Shown here in pieces: positions 34,395 through 47,245 of a stretch of 64,000 bases of DNA. Source of the DNA: Dromiciops gliroides (taxonomy: Eukaryota; Chordata; Mammalia; Microbiotheria; Microbiotheriidae). The translations under genes were made by a program, and so were the position numbers. Position 1 is the first letter of the stretch. Every line of letters starts with the position of its first letter. The DNA is taken from assembly GCF_019393635.1 (NCBI RefSeq), contig NC_057862.1:118870145-118934144 (forward strand), in the 5' to 3' direction. Below the pieces are notes generated by a model. That model was not told where the DNA came from. It made no database searches and worked only from the letters and a program-made list of their open reading frames with translations.

Positions 34395-35330
34395 AAAAAT
34401 AGCCCTGTTCAATGATCCCATAAAACAGGAAGATGTACACTGCCCAAAGTTGTTTGCAAATGTGATAGAGGAGATGCCATACAGACTCTAAATTGAAGGA
34501 AGATTCCTTGTGGATGGTGCAGTCCTCAAGATGCTCCTGTTTGTGAAACACATTCTGCTTAATTAATATCAAACCACAGAATATTGCAGAAACTCCTAGA
34601 TGGGATCTGTAATAACTGAAAGGAATTTGGCCTGCCCATCTACACAGGAAAAGCCAAGTGAAAAAAAGAATGCCTGTTCTCGAGATGGCAACATGCATTG
34701 GGATAGATAATCCAGAGAGCTTGTCTGCCAATGTCTCTCGAACAGAGAGTGCAAGTAGACAATGAGTCGGGTCAAGAGTTAAACAGGAAGAAGAAGATAG
34801 ACTGAATTGTTTTCAGGAAATTGCAAAGCTCCTTTAGTGGTCTGAGGATTCCCATGAAAGCAAAGGCCCGTATTTTTAATACCAACATTATATCAGTGTT
34901 ACTATGTAGAATTGAGATGTAGAATACAACAGTCTTTGAAGAATTAAAAATGCCTATCACACAGAAAGCAATGGAGAAGAACATAGTGGATATCTGCAGC
35001 CTACACCATACTACTAAGGAAGAACAGAAATAAATGTTGTCACTAAGGAATATAAAATAGAATGGGAGGAGCAGCTAGGTGGCGCAGTGGATAGAGCACT
35101 GGCCCTGGATTCAGGAGGACCTGAGTTCAAATCCAGCCTCAGACACTTAACACTTACTAGCTGTGTGACCCTGGGCAAGTCACTTAACCCCAATTGCCTC
35201 ACCAAAAAAAAATTAATAAAATAAAATAAAAAATAGAATGGGAAGATGAGGTTGTCACATTGTGAGGACTGACAGATATATGTCCATAATGTTCCACCAA
35301 TACTCTCTCAATGTCAGGAGAAAACAAAGA
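34395..35330 (+). mobile_element. RTE-type LINE fragment
   Basis: Pieces of an RTE reverse transcriptase and its C-terminal part are readable: LPKLFANVIEEM just downstream of the SINE junction, then VDGAVLKMLLF, NPESLSANVS-like and RPVFLIPTLYQCYY-like segments in mixed frames. Stops and frameshifts are frequent, so it is dead. It is interrupted by a younger SINE at 35068-35230. Co-occurrence with RTE-tailed SINEs fits a former RTE driver in this genome. Confidence 0.65.
35068..35230 (+). mobile_element. tRNA-derived SINE
   Basis: Sense copy with a tail of AATAAAATAAAAT units. Target duplication AAATAGAATGGGA (35055-35067) and AAATAGAATGGGA (35231-35243). Confidence 0.92.
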
Positions 35331-35479
35331 AGTCATCCAGCAACTTGGGTAGGAATTCAGCAAAATTTAACAAAACCATCAGTCAAATCTGAAAGTGTTT
35401 GCAATGGTTCGCACCCATGATCCTCCACCTCTAAGAAGAAATATGAGAGGTTCATTTTCTCATGTCTTCTTTAGAGCTA

Positions 35480-35744
35480 AGTAAGGTCATTATAAGAACA
35501 AAGTGTTCCATTTAATTTTATTTTTGTGCCTTCCATTTATGTTGGTGGAGTCACTGTGTATATTGCTTTCCTGCTTCTGCTTATTTCACTCTGATTCAGT
35601 TTGTATAAGTCTTCCTGCACTTCCTTTAATTCTTCATATTCATTATTTCTTATGTCACAGAAATTACACATATGTACCACAATTTGTATCCATTTGTTTG
35701 GAGGCCATAACCTTGTATAAAAATTTCTTGGTATTTTCTACTTT
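35480..35744 (-). mobile_element. Older L1 3' fragment, antisense
   Basis: 'CTGCTTATTTCACTCTGATTCAG', 'ATAAGTCTTCCTGCAC' and 'CATTTCTTATGTCACAG'-like segments match L1 3' ends in antisense. It is more diverged than the L1 inserted next to it and appears split by it, resuming near 36352. Confidence 0.55.
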
Positions 35745-36341
35745 TTAAAAAAATAATAAACATTTTTTATAGTTTTGGGTTCCAATTTTTATCCCTCTTT
35801 CCCTCCCTCCCATTACTCCTCCCTGAGGCAGCAGACAATCAGATGTGGGTTATACGTGTATGATTATGTAAACCATTATCATATTTGTCATTTTGTACAA
35901 GAAAACTTGATTAAAAGAAAAAATGAAAGAAAGTGAAAAATAGCATGCTTCAATCTATTTCATCAATATCAATACTTTCTTTGGATGTGGATAGTATGTT
36001 TTATCAGTATTCCTTTGGGATTGTCTTGGATCATTGTATTGTTGAGGATAGTCAAGTCATTCATGGTTATTCATCAAACAATATTGTCTCTATATACAAT
36101 GTTCTCTTGGTTCTGCTCACTTCACAATACATCATTTCATATATGTCTTTCCAGGCCTTTCTGAAATCATTCTGCTTTCATTTCTTATAACACAATAATA
36201 TTCCATCACCATCTTGTACCACAGTTTAGCCATTCACCAATTGATGGGCATTCCTTTGATTTCCAATTCTTAGCCACCACAAAAAGAGCTGCTATAAATA
36301 TTTTTGTACAAATAGGTCTTTTTCTCTTTGGGGGGATATAA
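35745..36341 (-). mobile_element. 5'-truncated L1, antisense
   Basis: 3' end of the same subfamily as 30875-31303 (antisense TTTTGGGTTCCAATTTTTATCCC, CTCCCTGAGGCAGCAGACAATC), reaching the ORF2 C-terminal region ('GATGGGCATTCCTTTGATTTCC', AGCTGCTATAAATATTTTTG). Target duplication TTTCTACTTT (35735-35744 and 36342-36351). Confidence 0.8.
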
Positions 36342-36458
36342 TTTCTACTTTGAAACATTTTTCTTTGTATTAAGTATTTTTTTTGTATTAAGCATTTTTA
36401 AAAGAATGTTTTCATTTTTCTCAATTACATATAAAAACAAATTTTAACATCCATTTTT

Positions 36459-36596
36459 TTGGCAGGGCAGTGATGGTTCAGTGACTTGCCCAGAGTTACA
36501 CAGCTAGTAAGTTTCAGGTGTGTGAGGCCAGCTTTGAACTCAGGTCCTCCTGAATCCAGGGCCAGTGCTTTATTCACTGCACCACCTAGCTGCTGC
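36459..36596 (-). mobile_element. tRNA-derived SINE, diverged
   Basis: Antisense copy inside the L1 3'UTR. Target duplication TAACATCCATTTTT / TAACATTCATTTTT (36445-36458 and 36597-36610). Confidence 0.9.
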
Positions 36597-39500
36597 TAAC
36601 ATTCATTTTTAATAATTTTCCAAATTCCTTCCCTCTTTTTCCAACCTTCTTGAAAAGGCAAGCACTCTAGTATAGATTATACATGTTTAGTCATGCAAAA
36701 CAAATTCCCATATTGACCATGTTGCAAAAGAGAACACAGATAAAGAAAGGAAAAAAGAAAGGTGAAGAAAACAATTTTTAAGTATGCTTCAATCTGCATT
36801 CAGACTTTATTAGTTCTTTCTCTGGAGGTGGATAGAATTTTTCATTGTTCTTTGGAATTGATTTGGATTGTTGTATTGCTGAGAAGAATCAAGTCATTCA
36901 CTGTATATTAAACCTATTGATCATTATACACTATTGCCATTACTGTATACATTGGTCTAGCTCTGCTCACTTAACTGTGCTTCAGTTTATAAAAGTCTTC
37001 CTATTTTTTTTTCTGAAACTATCCTACTAATCATTTCTTATTGCACAGTAGTATTTCATCACAACCATATATCACAACTTGTTCAACCATTCCCCAATTA
37101 AATCTTGTTGTTATTTTTCCTTCATTCCTCGAGAGGAGCATGATATTCCATTATCCCCAACTGATGTGTATCCCTTCAATTTCCACTTCCGTGCCACCAC
37201 GAAGAGTTGCTATAAGTATTTTTTGACATATAGGACTTTTTCTTTTTTATCTCTGTGATGTAGATATAGTAGTAGTATTGCTGGGTGAAAAGGTTTGGTT
37301 GCCCTTTGGTCCTAGTTCCGAATTGCTCTCCAAAATGGTTGGATCAGTTTACAGCTCCACCGACAATGCATTAGTGTCCCTGTTTTTCCACATTCCCTCC
37401 AACATTTGTAGTTTTCCTTTTCTTTCATATTAGCCAATCTTATAGGTGTGAGGTGGTACCTCAAAGTTGTTTTAATTTGCATTTCTTTAATCAGTAGTGA
37501 TTAAGAGAATTTTTTTTCATATGACCACAAATAGTTTTGATTTCTTCTTCTGAAAACTGCCTGTTTTCCTTTGACCATTTGTCAATTGGAGAATGATTTG
37601 TATTCTTATACATGTGACTCAGTTCTTTATATATTTGACAAATGAGACCTTTATAAATTTGTATCAGTTATCTATTTATTTGAGAAACAAGGCCTTTATC
37701 AGAGTTGTAAAAAAAAAAATATTCCCCCCCAGATTCCTGCTTTCCTTTCAATCTTGGCTGCATTGGTTTTGTTTGTGCAAAATCTTTTTAACTTAAAATA
37801 ACTAAAATCATCCATTTTACATCCGGTAATGACCTCTATCAGTTCTTTGGTCATAAATTCTTCCCTTACCCATAGATCTGACAGGTACTCTCTGCTCCCC
37901 TAATTTGCTTATAATACGTTTTATTTCTAAACCATGTGTAAATTTTGACCTTATCTTTCCATGCAGTATGAGATGTTGATCTATGCCTCATTTTCCCCAA
38001 ACTGCTTTCTATTTTTGCCAGTAATTTGTGTCAAATAGCGAATTCATGGAACTTTGAGTCTATCATATACTAGATTACTATGGTCATTTACTACTGTGTG
38101 TTGTGTACCTAATCTATCCTTCACTCTATTTCTTAGCCAGAACTGGAGTGTTTTGTGGGTTACTACTTTATAATACAGCTTGAGATCTGGTACAGCCAGG
38201 CCACCTTCTTTCATATTTTTTAAATTGATTCTCTTGATATTTTTGACCTTTTGTTTTCCAAGATGATTTTTGTTATTACTTTTTCTAGCTCTATGAAATA
38301 AGTTTTGGTAGTTTGATTGGTATGATGCAGAATAAGTAAATTAATTTAGGTAGAATTGTCATTTTTATTATATTGGCTCAGCCTATCCAAGAGCAATTAA
38401 TATTTCTGCAATTGTTTAGATGTGACTTATTTGTGTGAAAAGTGTTCATATACTTCCTGGATTTGTCTCGGCAGGTAGGCTCCCATGTATTTTACCTTAA
38501 ATGTAATTTCTCTTTTTATCTTGTACTGCTGTACATCAACAAAATGCTCATGATTTATGTGGGTTTATTTTATATCCTGCAACTTTGCTGAAGTTGCTAA
38601 CTATTTCAACTAATTTTTAAGTTGATTCTTTAGGATTCTCAAAGTATACAATCATATTATCTGGAAAAAGCAATAGTTTTGTTTCCCTAATTGCCTATTC
38701 AAATATCTAAAATTTCTTTTTCTTCTCTTATTGCAATAGATAGCATTTCTAGTACAATATTGAATAATAGTTGTGATAATGGTCATTCTTGTTTCACCTG
38801 TGATCTTACTGGGAAGGCTTCTAGCTTGTCCCTGTTCCACATAATGCTTGCTGATGGTTTTAGATAGAAACTACTTATTATTTTAATGGACTCTACATTT
38901 ATTTCAGTGATTTCTAGAGTTTTTAATAGGAATGAGTGTTGTACTTTATCAGAAGCTTTTTCTGCATCTGTTGAGATAATCATGAGTTTGATTGTTTTTG
39001 TTACTGATATGGTCAATTATGCTGATAATTTTCCCAATATTGAGCAAGCCCTAAATCCTTATTATAAATCCCACATGGTCATAGTGGATGATCTTTGTGA
39101 TATATTGTTGTAATCTCCTTGCTAGTATTTTATTTAATTTTTTCATTAAATATTCATTAGTGAAATTGCTCTATAGCTTTCTCCCTTCTTTTTTTGCTCT
39201 TCATGGTTTAAGTATCAACATCATGTTTGTGTTATAGAAGGAATTTGTTAGGACTCCATCTATTTTTCCAAATAGCTTAGATAGTAGTGGAATTAATTGT
39301 TCTTTAAATACTTGGCAGAATTCACTTGTGAATTCATCTTTGCCTTGTGGTTCTTTTCTTAGGGAAATCATTTATGGCTTATTCAATTTCTTTTTCTAAG
39401 AATGGGTTAAGTATTTTATTTCCTCCTGCAATTCATATTTTTGTAAATATTCATCCACTTTGCTTAGGTTATTAGATTTATTAGCACATAATTTGGCAAA

Positions 39501-39597
39501 ATAACTCCTAATAATTGCTTTAATTTCATCTTCATTGGTAGTAAATTCACTCTTTTGATTTTTGATACTGGTAAATTGGTTTTCTTCTTTCTTTTTT

Positions 39598-40217
<620 letters not shown>

Positions 40218-41390
40218 TTAAAATCAAATTAACTAATGGTTTATCTATTTGATTGTTTTTGTTTTTTTTCACAAAACCATCTCCTAGTTTTATTTATTAG
40301 TTCAATGATTTTCTTACTTTCAATTTTATTCTTCTCTCCTTTGATTTTCAGGATTGCCAATTTTGTGTTTAATGGAGGATTTTTAATTTGTTCTTTTTCA
40401 AGTTTTTATTTGTAGTTGCATGCCCAATTAATTGATCGGCTCTTTCTCTATTTTATTCATGTAAGCATTTAGAGATACACATTTTCCCTTGAGTACTGCT
40501 TTCCCTGCATTCCATAAATGTTCATATGTCATCCTATTGTCATTATCTTTAATAAAATTATCCATTGTTTCTATGATTTGTTCTTTGACCCACTTGTTCT
40601 TTCAGATTAGATTATTAGTATCCAATTGATCATAAATATATGCTTCCATGGCCCTTTATTAAATATATTTTTATTTCATTATTGTCTAAAAAGGGTGCAT
40701 TTAATTTTTCTGAATTTGTGAGATTTGTGAGATTTTTATGCTTTAATACATGGTCATTTTTTGTATAGGTGCCATGAAACATTGGAGAAAGAATTGTACT
40801 CTTTTCTATTCCCATTCAATGATCTCCAGAGGTCTATGATATCTAACTTTTCTAAAACTTTATTCATCTCCTTGACTTCTTTCTTCTTTTTTTTTGTTTG
40901 TTTGATTTATCTGGTTCTAAGAGGGGAAATTTGAGGTTCCCCTAGTAGTATAGTTTTACTGTTTATTTAATCCTACAACTGATTTAACTTTTCCTTTAAG
41001 AATTTGTGTGCTACACCATTTGGTGGATATATGTTTATTATTGATATTGTTTTATTGTTTGTGGTACCTTTTAGTGAAATGTTGTTTCACTGCTTATCCA
41101 TTTTAATTAGGTCTATTTTTGGTTCTGCTTTGAGATTATGGTTCCTACCCCTACCTTTTTGTTATTTCAGCTGAAGTAAATGGATTCTGCTAAAGTAAAG
41201 ATAAATTCTGCTCCAGTCCCTTATTTTTATTCTGTGTATCTCTTTGTTTCAAGTGTTTCTTGTAAACATCATATTGCTGGATTCTGGTTTTTAATCTTTT
41301 TAATAATTTCTGCTATCTGTTTCCATTTTATAGGTGAATTCGTCACAGTCACTGTTATAATTACTGTATATTTCTCTCCATCCTATTTTT

Positions 41391-41398
<8 letters not shown>

Positions 41399-41452
<54 letters not shown>

Positions 41453-41466
41453 TCTCCCTCTCCCTC
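41399..41466. repeat. (CT)n/(TCCC)n microsatellite
   Basis: An uninterrupted CT run of ~24 units, then CCCTCT units, inside the inter-ORF spacer of the antisense L1. The frame at 41180-41530 crosses it and is not a gene. Confidence 0.95.
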
Positions 41467-42464
41467 TCCCCCTTTCTCACTTTGTCCCTCCTCCAAAGTC
41501 TGTTTTGCTTCTGACCACTGCCTCACTTAATTTGCCCTACCTTCTTTCAGTTCTTCCACCACCTTCTCTTAACCCCTTCCATAGCTTTCTATGCCCAACT
41601 GAGTGTGTATATTATTCCCTCTTTGAGCCAGTTCAGATAAGTACATGGTTTGCATGTTGCCCACCATCCCTCATCTTCTCCAATATAAAAGCTTTTCCTT
41701 AAAACCTCTTTTATGTGAGATAATTTTTCCTATTCTTCCCTTCCCTTCCCATTTCTCCCAGTGCATTTCTTTTACCCTTTAATTTTTTTTTTAAATCACT
41801 TCATCATAGTCAACACACTATCATGCCATCTGTTTATGTGTATTCCTTTTAACTGCCTTAATAATGATATGGTTCTTGGGAGTTACAAGTATCATCTTCC
41901 CATATATGAACATAAACAGTTCGACTTTACTGAATCCCTTGATTTCTCTTTCGTTTTTCCTTTTTTGTGCTTCTCTTGAGTCTTATGTTTGAAAGTCAAA
42001 TTTTCTATTCAGCTCTGGTCTTTTCATCAGAAAAGTTCTCTATTTCCTTAAATATCCATTTTTCCCTTGAAGGATTTTACTCAGTTTTGCAGGGTAGGTG
42101 ATTCTTGTTTTCAATTATAGCTCTTCTGCCTTCTGGACTATGATATTCCAAGCTCTCAGATTCTTTAATGTAGAGATTTTGTGTTAATGTGAGATCTTGT
42201 GTTACCCTGACTGTGGTAATTGAATTGTTTCTTTCTGGCTGCTTGCAACATTTTCTCCTTGATCTAGGATCTCTGAAATCTGAGTATAATATTCCCGAAA
42301 GTTTTAATTTTGGGATCTCTTTCAGGTAGTGATCAGTGGATGCTTTCAATTTCTATTTTACCCTCTGGTTCTAGAATATTAGCTCAGTTTTCCTTGATAA
42401 TATTTTGAAATATGAAGTCTAGGATTTTGTGGGATGCTTTTTGAGGTATGTGGGGAGGTAACTA

Positions 42465-42830
42465 TTAGTGTGGTTAAGTTGTGTGGCTGAGTGGATAGAG
42501 AGTAAGCTTCAAAGCGAGGAAGATCTGGATTCAAATCCTACCTGGCTAGGTGGCGCAGTGGATAGAGACCGGCCCTGGATTCAGAAGGACCTGAGTTCAA
42601 ATCCGGCCTCAGACACTTAACACTTACTAGCTGTGGGACCCTGGGCAAGTCACTTAACCCCAATTGCCTCACTTAAAAAAAAAAATCCTACCTGGACTCA
42701 TTGCATTATAGGAACCTCTCTAAGATTATAAATTGCAGAGAAGATGCCAACTTGCATTAGTAGAGGGAATCCCCTTCCCTGGAGGTTTCTAATACCAACG
42801 TGATCCCAGGTCCAGTCTCTATCCATACTT
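42465..42830 (+). repeat. Second tRNA-SINE type, split by a younger SINE
   Basis: Head 'GTGGCTGAGTGGATAGAGAG', GATTCAAATCC; after the inserted SINE it continues CTGGACTCATTGC, 'CTCTAAGATTATAAATTGCAGAG', GCCAACTTGCATTAGTAGAGGG and ATACCAACGTGATCCCAGGTCC. Related copies with the same tail order are at 44593-44820 and 57650-57855. Confidence 0.6.
42546..42683 (+). mobile_element. tRNA-derived SINE
   Basis: Sense copy lacking the first few bases. Perfect target duplication AATCCTACCTGG (42534-42545 and 42684-42695), located in the B-box region of the older SINE. Confidence 0.93.
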
Positions 42831-43093
42831 TTGCAAGGAACTGTAGGGAATACAAAGAAATATGTCACAGACCCAGTTTTCAAAGAGCTTACAATCTAGT
42901 TGGGTACATAAGAAAGACCTGTTTGCAAATAAATATAAGGCCAATTCTGTACCCTGCCCCCCCCAATAAGGCAAATGATTTTTTTTTCAATGTTAGAGGT
43001 TTTCAAAGTTGGTAAATCTCTTTTCTCTTTATATCCTAAAGCCCCAAGCCCCTCAACAAATAAGATCAACTGCACACTTTTAAGACTTAGGAT

Positions 43094-43227
43094 GAAAAAC
43101 AAAAACAAAAGCAAAAAATGGGGTATCTAGGTAGTGCATTGGTTAAAGAACCGGCCCTGAATTCAGGAGGACCTGAGTTCAAATCTGGTCTCAGACACTT
43201 GACAACAACCAAAACCAAAACAAAACA
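43094..43227 (+). mobile_element. Rearranged SINE with A-rich sequence at both ends
   Basis: Between perfect target duplications AAGACTTAGGAT (43082-43093 and 43228-43239) lies first an A-rich block GAAAAACAAAAACAAAAGC, then a SINE head (GGGGTATCTAGGTAGTGC) to CAGACACTTGAC, then an ACAACC/AAAAC tail. The SINE 3' part (CTAGCTGTGTGACCC to AACCCC) is missing. Confidence 0.85.
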
Positions 43228-43383
43228 AAGACTTAGGATAGCACCAAATCAGAATGAATCAAGCAAGATTAAATGGAAAAATAATTTAAAGATATAAGTT
43301 CCATACATAGGATTGTGGATTTAGATTTTCTGTCTTTATATGTTACTACATACTCCATCCTTCATTATCAAGCATCTATTGAT

Positions 43384-43515
43384 TGCTGCACCTACTCATT
43401 TTACAGATGGAGGAAGTAAGGCCTAGACAAATTAAGTGATTTTCCAAAGGTAACACAGACAAGAAGTGCCACATTCAGGATTTGAACTCAGGTCCTTTTA
43501 TTTAAAATCTAGTAC
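43384..43515 (-). repeat. MIR-like remnant
   Basis: Antisense series 'CTACTCATTTTACAGATGGAGG', AATTAAGTGATTTTCC, then 'GGATTTGAACTCAGGTCC' is MIR/tRNA-SINE-like and diverged. Confidence 0.55.
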
Positions 43516-43526
43516 TGTTTACATTT

Positions 43527-43765
43527 GGAAAGCTAGGTGGTACAGTAGATAGGGTGCTGGGCCTGGAATCAGGAAGACCTGTTTTCAAATCCAGCCTCAG
43601 ACACTTCTTAGCTGTGTGATCCCAGGCAAGTCACTTCACCCTGTTTGCCTGAGTTTCCTCATCTGTAAAATGAGCGGGTGAAGGAAATAGCAAACCACTC
43701 CAGTATCTTTGCCAAGAAGACTCCAAATGGGGTCAGAAAGAGTCAGACATGACTGAACAACAATA
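43527..43765 (+). mobile_element. RTE-tailed SINE, sense
   Basis: A tRNA-like head (AAGCTAGGTGGTACAGTAG, TTTTCAAATCC) is followed by CCTCATCTGTAAAATGAG, 'CAAACCACTCCAGTATCTTTGCC' and the RTE/BovB-like end GGGGTCAGAAAGAGTCAGAC ATGACTGAACAACAA. Same family as 34131-34390. Confidence 0.8.
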
Positions 43766-44003
43766 ATTGTTTATACTATATGATACATAATTGGTCTTAA
43801 ATTCATTATCATTTTTCATGAAACTCTAGATATAGTTATTCTAAACTTTTTATGATCTTTGCCAAGAAAATGATTTCATTTAACTGAAAGAGGGGAGAAC
43901 TTTTATGGTGAGTACTGTTCGAATCATTTTTGTGGATAGTGATTGCATTTACTTTTGCTATAAAAATCTCTTTATTGATGGTTGTTTTTAAGTTAAATGA
44001 TGA

Positions 44004-44165
44004 GGGGCAGCTAGGTGGCGCAGTGGATAGAGTACCGGCCCTGGAGTCAGGAGTACCTGGGCTCAAATCCGGCCTCAGACACTTAACACTTACTAGCTGT
44101 GTGACCCTGGGCAAGTCACTTAACCCCAATTGCCTCACTAAAAAAAAAATAAATTAAAAAACAAT
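44004..44165 (+). mobile_element. tRNA-derived SINE
   Basis: Sense copy. Perfect target duplication AAGTTAAATGATGA (43990-44003 and 44166-44179). Confidence 0.94.
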
Positions 44166-44428
44166 AAGTTAAATGATGAAGCTTGTTTCTTACAAACAAG
44201 TAATTTATATATAAGCCAATTTAAGATAAATAATCACAGGCTTGATTGCTTTGGAAGCACTAGAAATGGGCCAATTAATAGAGATTACCTAGGGCAGAAA
44301 TTCCAAGGGCCACTAAGTAAAAATTTTAGTAGAGACATCAGGGTTTAACATGTAGCTTAGAAGCAAATATCTCCTATGTGAATATGTGCCTTTTAATTTA
44401 TAGTCATAAATATTTAGGCAATATGTTT

Positions 44429-44583
44429 TTTTGTTTTGTTTTATTTTAGTGAGGCAATTGGGGTTAAGTGACTTGCCCAAGGTCACACAGCTAGTAAGTG
44501 TTAAGTGTCTGAGGCCGGATTTGAACTCAGGTACTCCTGACTCCAGGGCCGGTGCTCTCTCCACTGCGCCACCTAGCCGCCCC
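44429..44583 (-). mobile_element. tRNA-derived SINE
   Basis: Antisense copy with TTTTG tail. Perfect target duplication TAGGCAATATGTTTT (44414-44428 and 44584-44598). Confidence 0.94.
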
Positions 44584-44592
44584 TAGGCAATA

Positions 44593-44820
44593 TGTTTTAA
44601 TGGATAGAGGCCTATCATAAAAATAAGGAAGAGTTCAGTTTAAATATAGACTGACACATACTAGCTATTTGAGCATGGACAAATTGCTTAATCTCTCAGT
44701 ACCCCCCAGCCAACTTTTCTAAGACTCTAAGAGAAGTTGCATATGTCTAGATGGGAAAAGTTTCCATACTCAGAGTCCCCATGTCAATGAAATCACAAGT
44801 CTGGATCAAAGAATTTTTAA
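44593..44820 (+). repeat. Second tRNA-SINE type, diverged copy
   Basis: 'TTAATGGATAGAGGCC', 'CATACTAGCTATTTGAGCATGG', 'CTAAGACTCTAAGAGAAGTTGC' and CAATGAAATCACAAGTCTGG match the order of the copy at 42465-42830. The SINE at 44429 duplicates part of its head. Confidence 0.5.
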
Positions 44821-44974
44821 ATGTCTGTCATTTTTGGGTAAATATTATAAACAACAATGGTCACGCTCTTTTCTTTAAAAACAATATTTATTGATACATT
44901 TTTTAAAATTTTGACACAATAAGTATTTCCCACATATTAACAGAAACAATTCTTTTTACAAAATACATTCCTTA

Positions 44975-45136
44975 GGGGCAGCTAGGTGGCACAGTGGATA
45001 GAGCACTGGCCCTGGATTCAGGAGGACCTGAGTTCAAATCCGGCCTCAGACACTTAACACTTACTAGCTGTGTGACCCTGGGCAAGTCACTTAACCCCAA
45101 CTGCCTCACCAATAAAAACAAAAACAAAACAAAACA
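44975..45136 (+). mobile_element. tRNA-derived SINE
   Basis: Sense copy with an AAAAC-rich tail. Perfect target duplication AAAATACATTCCTTA (44960-44974 and 45137-45151). Confidence 0.94.
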
Positions 45137-45189
45137 AAAATACATTCCTTAGAAAAGTTTTGGTTATTTAACATAAAGAAGGAAGAAAT

Positions 45190-45450
45190 GAAAGAATGAA
45201 GGAAACAGGCATTTATTAAGGAACTACTATCTGCCAGGCACTGTGCTAAGTTCTTTATACATATCTCATTTGATCTTCACAGTGACCTTGAGAAGTAGAT
45301 ATTATTATTATTATTATTAATCTCCATTTTGCAGTTAAGGAAACCGAAGCCAACAGAAGTTTTAATCGGTAGCAAAGCTAGTGTCTAAGGTGGAATTCGA
45401 ATTTGGATCTTCTTGTGTTCTATGCCCTTCCCCATTTAGCTGCCCCTAAA
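45190..45450 (-). repeat. MIR/tRNA-SINE chimeric remnant
   Basis: Antisense: GGCATTTATTAAGGAACTAC and CCAGGCACTGTGCTAAG at the left, 'CTCATTTGATCTTCACAGTGACC', an (ATT)n run at 45300-45320, 'TTTTGCAGTTAAGGAAACCG' and a head at CCCATTTAGCTGCCCC resembling the young SINE's head. Confidence 0.6.
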
Positions 45451-45479
45451 AAGAAGGGGTAAAGGGAAGAAAAAAGAGC

Positions 45480-46600
45480 TATATCCTTTAACTCTGACAT
45501 CATGGTTACTAACATTGCCAAGAATTTTGTTGCGTCTTCATATTGGTCTTACTTACATACTGTAGTCTTTAGGTATCCTGCTCTTTTGGCTCTGCCTTCA
45601 TTGTTCTGTAACACTTTATACGACTCTCCTCATGTTTCTCTAAATTTTTCACATTTGTCCTTTATGGCATAGTAATAGTCCTTTACATTTTTATAACAGA
45701 ATTTGTTCAGCCATTATTCAATCTTTGGGTTCATATTTAGTTTTCACCTTTTCTTGACCCAAATAATACTGCTATGAACTTTTTTCTTTGTATATGTAAC
45801 TGGGTTTTTGCTTATTCATGTGTAAAAAGAAAAGCCCATGAATGAGACCCCATCGGTAGAAATCCTTTTGATATATAGGTATGTGTTGCAGATGTGAGCA
45901 CCTCTCAGGTGTTCTCAAGGAGAAACCCACCTAACTCTTATCCTTTAGCTGGCTACTGACTCATTACATTATTAATTCTCTCACTGGGTTTAATGGTAGT
46001 CTAGGGAGTATGAATGGGATTTATTCAGAAACTAATATGTAAAATCTCATTAATTATAATTTATGTCATACAAATAATGTAGAAAATTTACAAATTACAC
46101 AAACACACATGTCTTTTCTTTTTTTTTTTTTTGGTGAGGCAATTGGGGTTAAGTGACTTGCCTAGGGTCACACAGCTAGTAAGTGATAAGCATCTGAGGG
46201 CGGATTTGAACTCAGGTCCTCCTGAATCCAGGGCCGGTACTCTATCCACTGTGCCACTTAGCTGCCCCACACATGTCTTTTCTTAATATAAGTTAACTTT
46301 CTTAGGAAATAGTCCTAGCAGTAGGCTCTGGATTAAAAATTAAGAACAATCCAGTATCTTGCATAATTCCAAATTATTTTTGCAAAACAGTTGAAATAAT
46401 TTGCAGCTATATTGGTTATGAATTACAAGATTTTTCTTCCCATAATTCTTCAAATGGGTTTTCCCATCTTTATTACATTGATATATGTGAGTTGTTAACT
46501 CAAGATTACTTTAATTTTCATTCCTATTTTTATTAGAAATTTTGAACACTTTGTTTTTTAAATTGTATTATTTTGAAGACAAAAACCCTTATCATTAATA
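45480..46600 (-). mobile_element. Old antisense L1 3' region, interrupted
   Basis: Diverged antisense L1 signatures: 'CATCATGGTTACTAAC', 'GTTCAGCCATTATTCAATC', 'ATACTGCTATGAACTTTTTTC' and, beyond the SINE, a TTTAATTTTCATTCC-type segment. No frame survives. Boundaries are approximate. Confidence 0.5.
46121..46268 (-). mobile_element. tRNA-derived SINE
   Basis: Antisense copy. Perfect target duplication ACACATGTCTTTTCTT (46105-46120 and 46269-46284). Confidence 0.94.
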
Positions 46601-46609
46601 ACTTGCCAG

Positions 46610-47245
46610 TTATTATCTAGCAAACACACTTGAAGGAACCTTGGATATCATCTAACACAACTCTTCATTTTATAGGGGCTGAAACTGAGGCTCAGAGAGG
46701 TAGAATGACTTATGCAAAGTCCAATAATTCATTCAAGGCAGCACTTGGACCAGAATCTAGATTCTCTAAGTCTCAATCTCTCTTCAGTAGTTAAATTCCT
46801 TTGAATGAAGGTACAAAACTAACCTGTTTTACAGAGAAGTCTATTCAATGTTACATTGAACTTTCAGAAAGGACCACAGGACTTTGTACTTTGACTTCTG
46901 CTGCTTGACTCCAAGGGCTGCACAAGTAACTTCTGGAATATATGTATTGCTGTGGACAGGAAGGGAATGAGTTGAGTGCAGCAGCTTTCAGGAAAGCAAG
47001 TAATAGCTAATATTTCTATAGTGCTTTAAAGTTTTCAAGATGCTTTACAAATATTAACTTACTTTATCTTCACAACAACCCTGAGAGTCAGGTGCTCTTA
47101 GCATTCCCATTTTACAAGTGAAACTGAGGCAGACACATGCTGAATTTCTTGTCACAGAGGTTGTAGCTATTTAAGGCAGGATTTGAACTCCATTCTTCCC
47201 AACCTCAAACCCAGTACTCTATCCACTATATCACCTTGCTGCCTC
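46610..47245 (-). repeat. Two antisense MIR/L3-like remnants
   Basis: 46625-46790 has 'GAAGGAACCTTGGATATCATC' and 'GAAACTGAGGCTCAGAGAGG'. 47005-47240 has 'GTGCTTTAAAGTTTTCAAGATGC', 'CTTCACAACAACCCTGAGAG', GAAACTGAGGCAGACAC and a CCAGTACTCTATCCACTATA head. Sequence between them is unassigned. Confidence 0.6.

Noticed and set aside
43836..44138. Recurring open frame MRQLGLSDLPRVTQLVSVKCL on many loci
   Set aside because: It is the antisense translation of the abundant SINE (also 1505, 13351, 19858, 32357, 35014, 53075) and so not a protein family.
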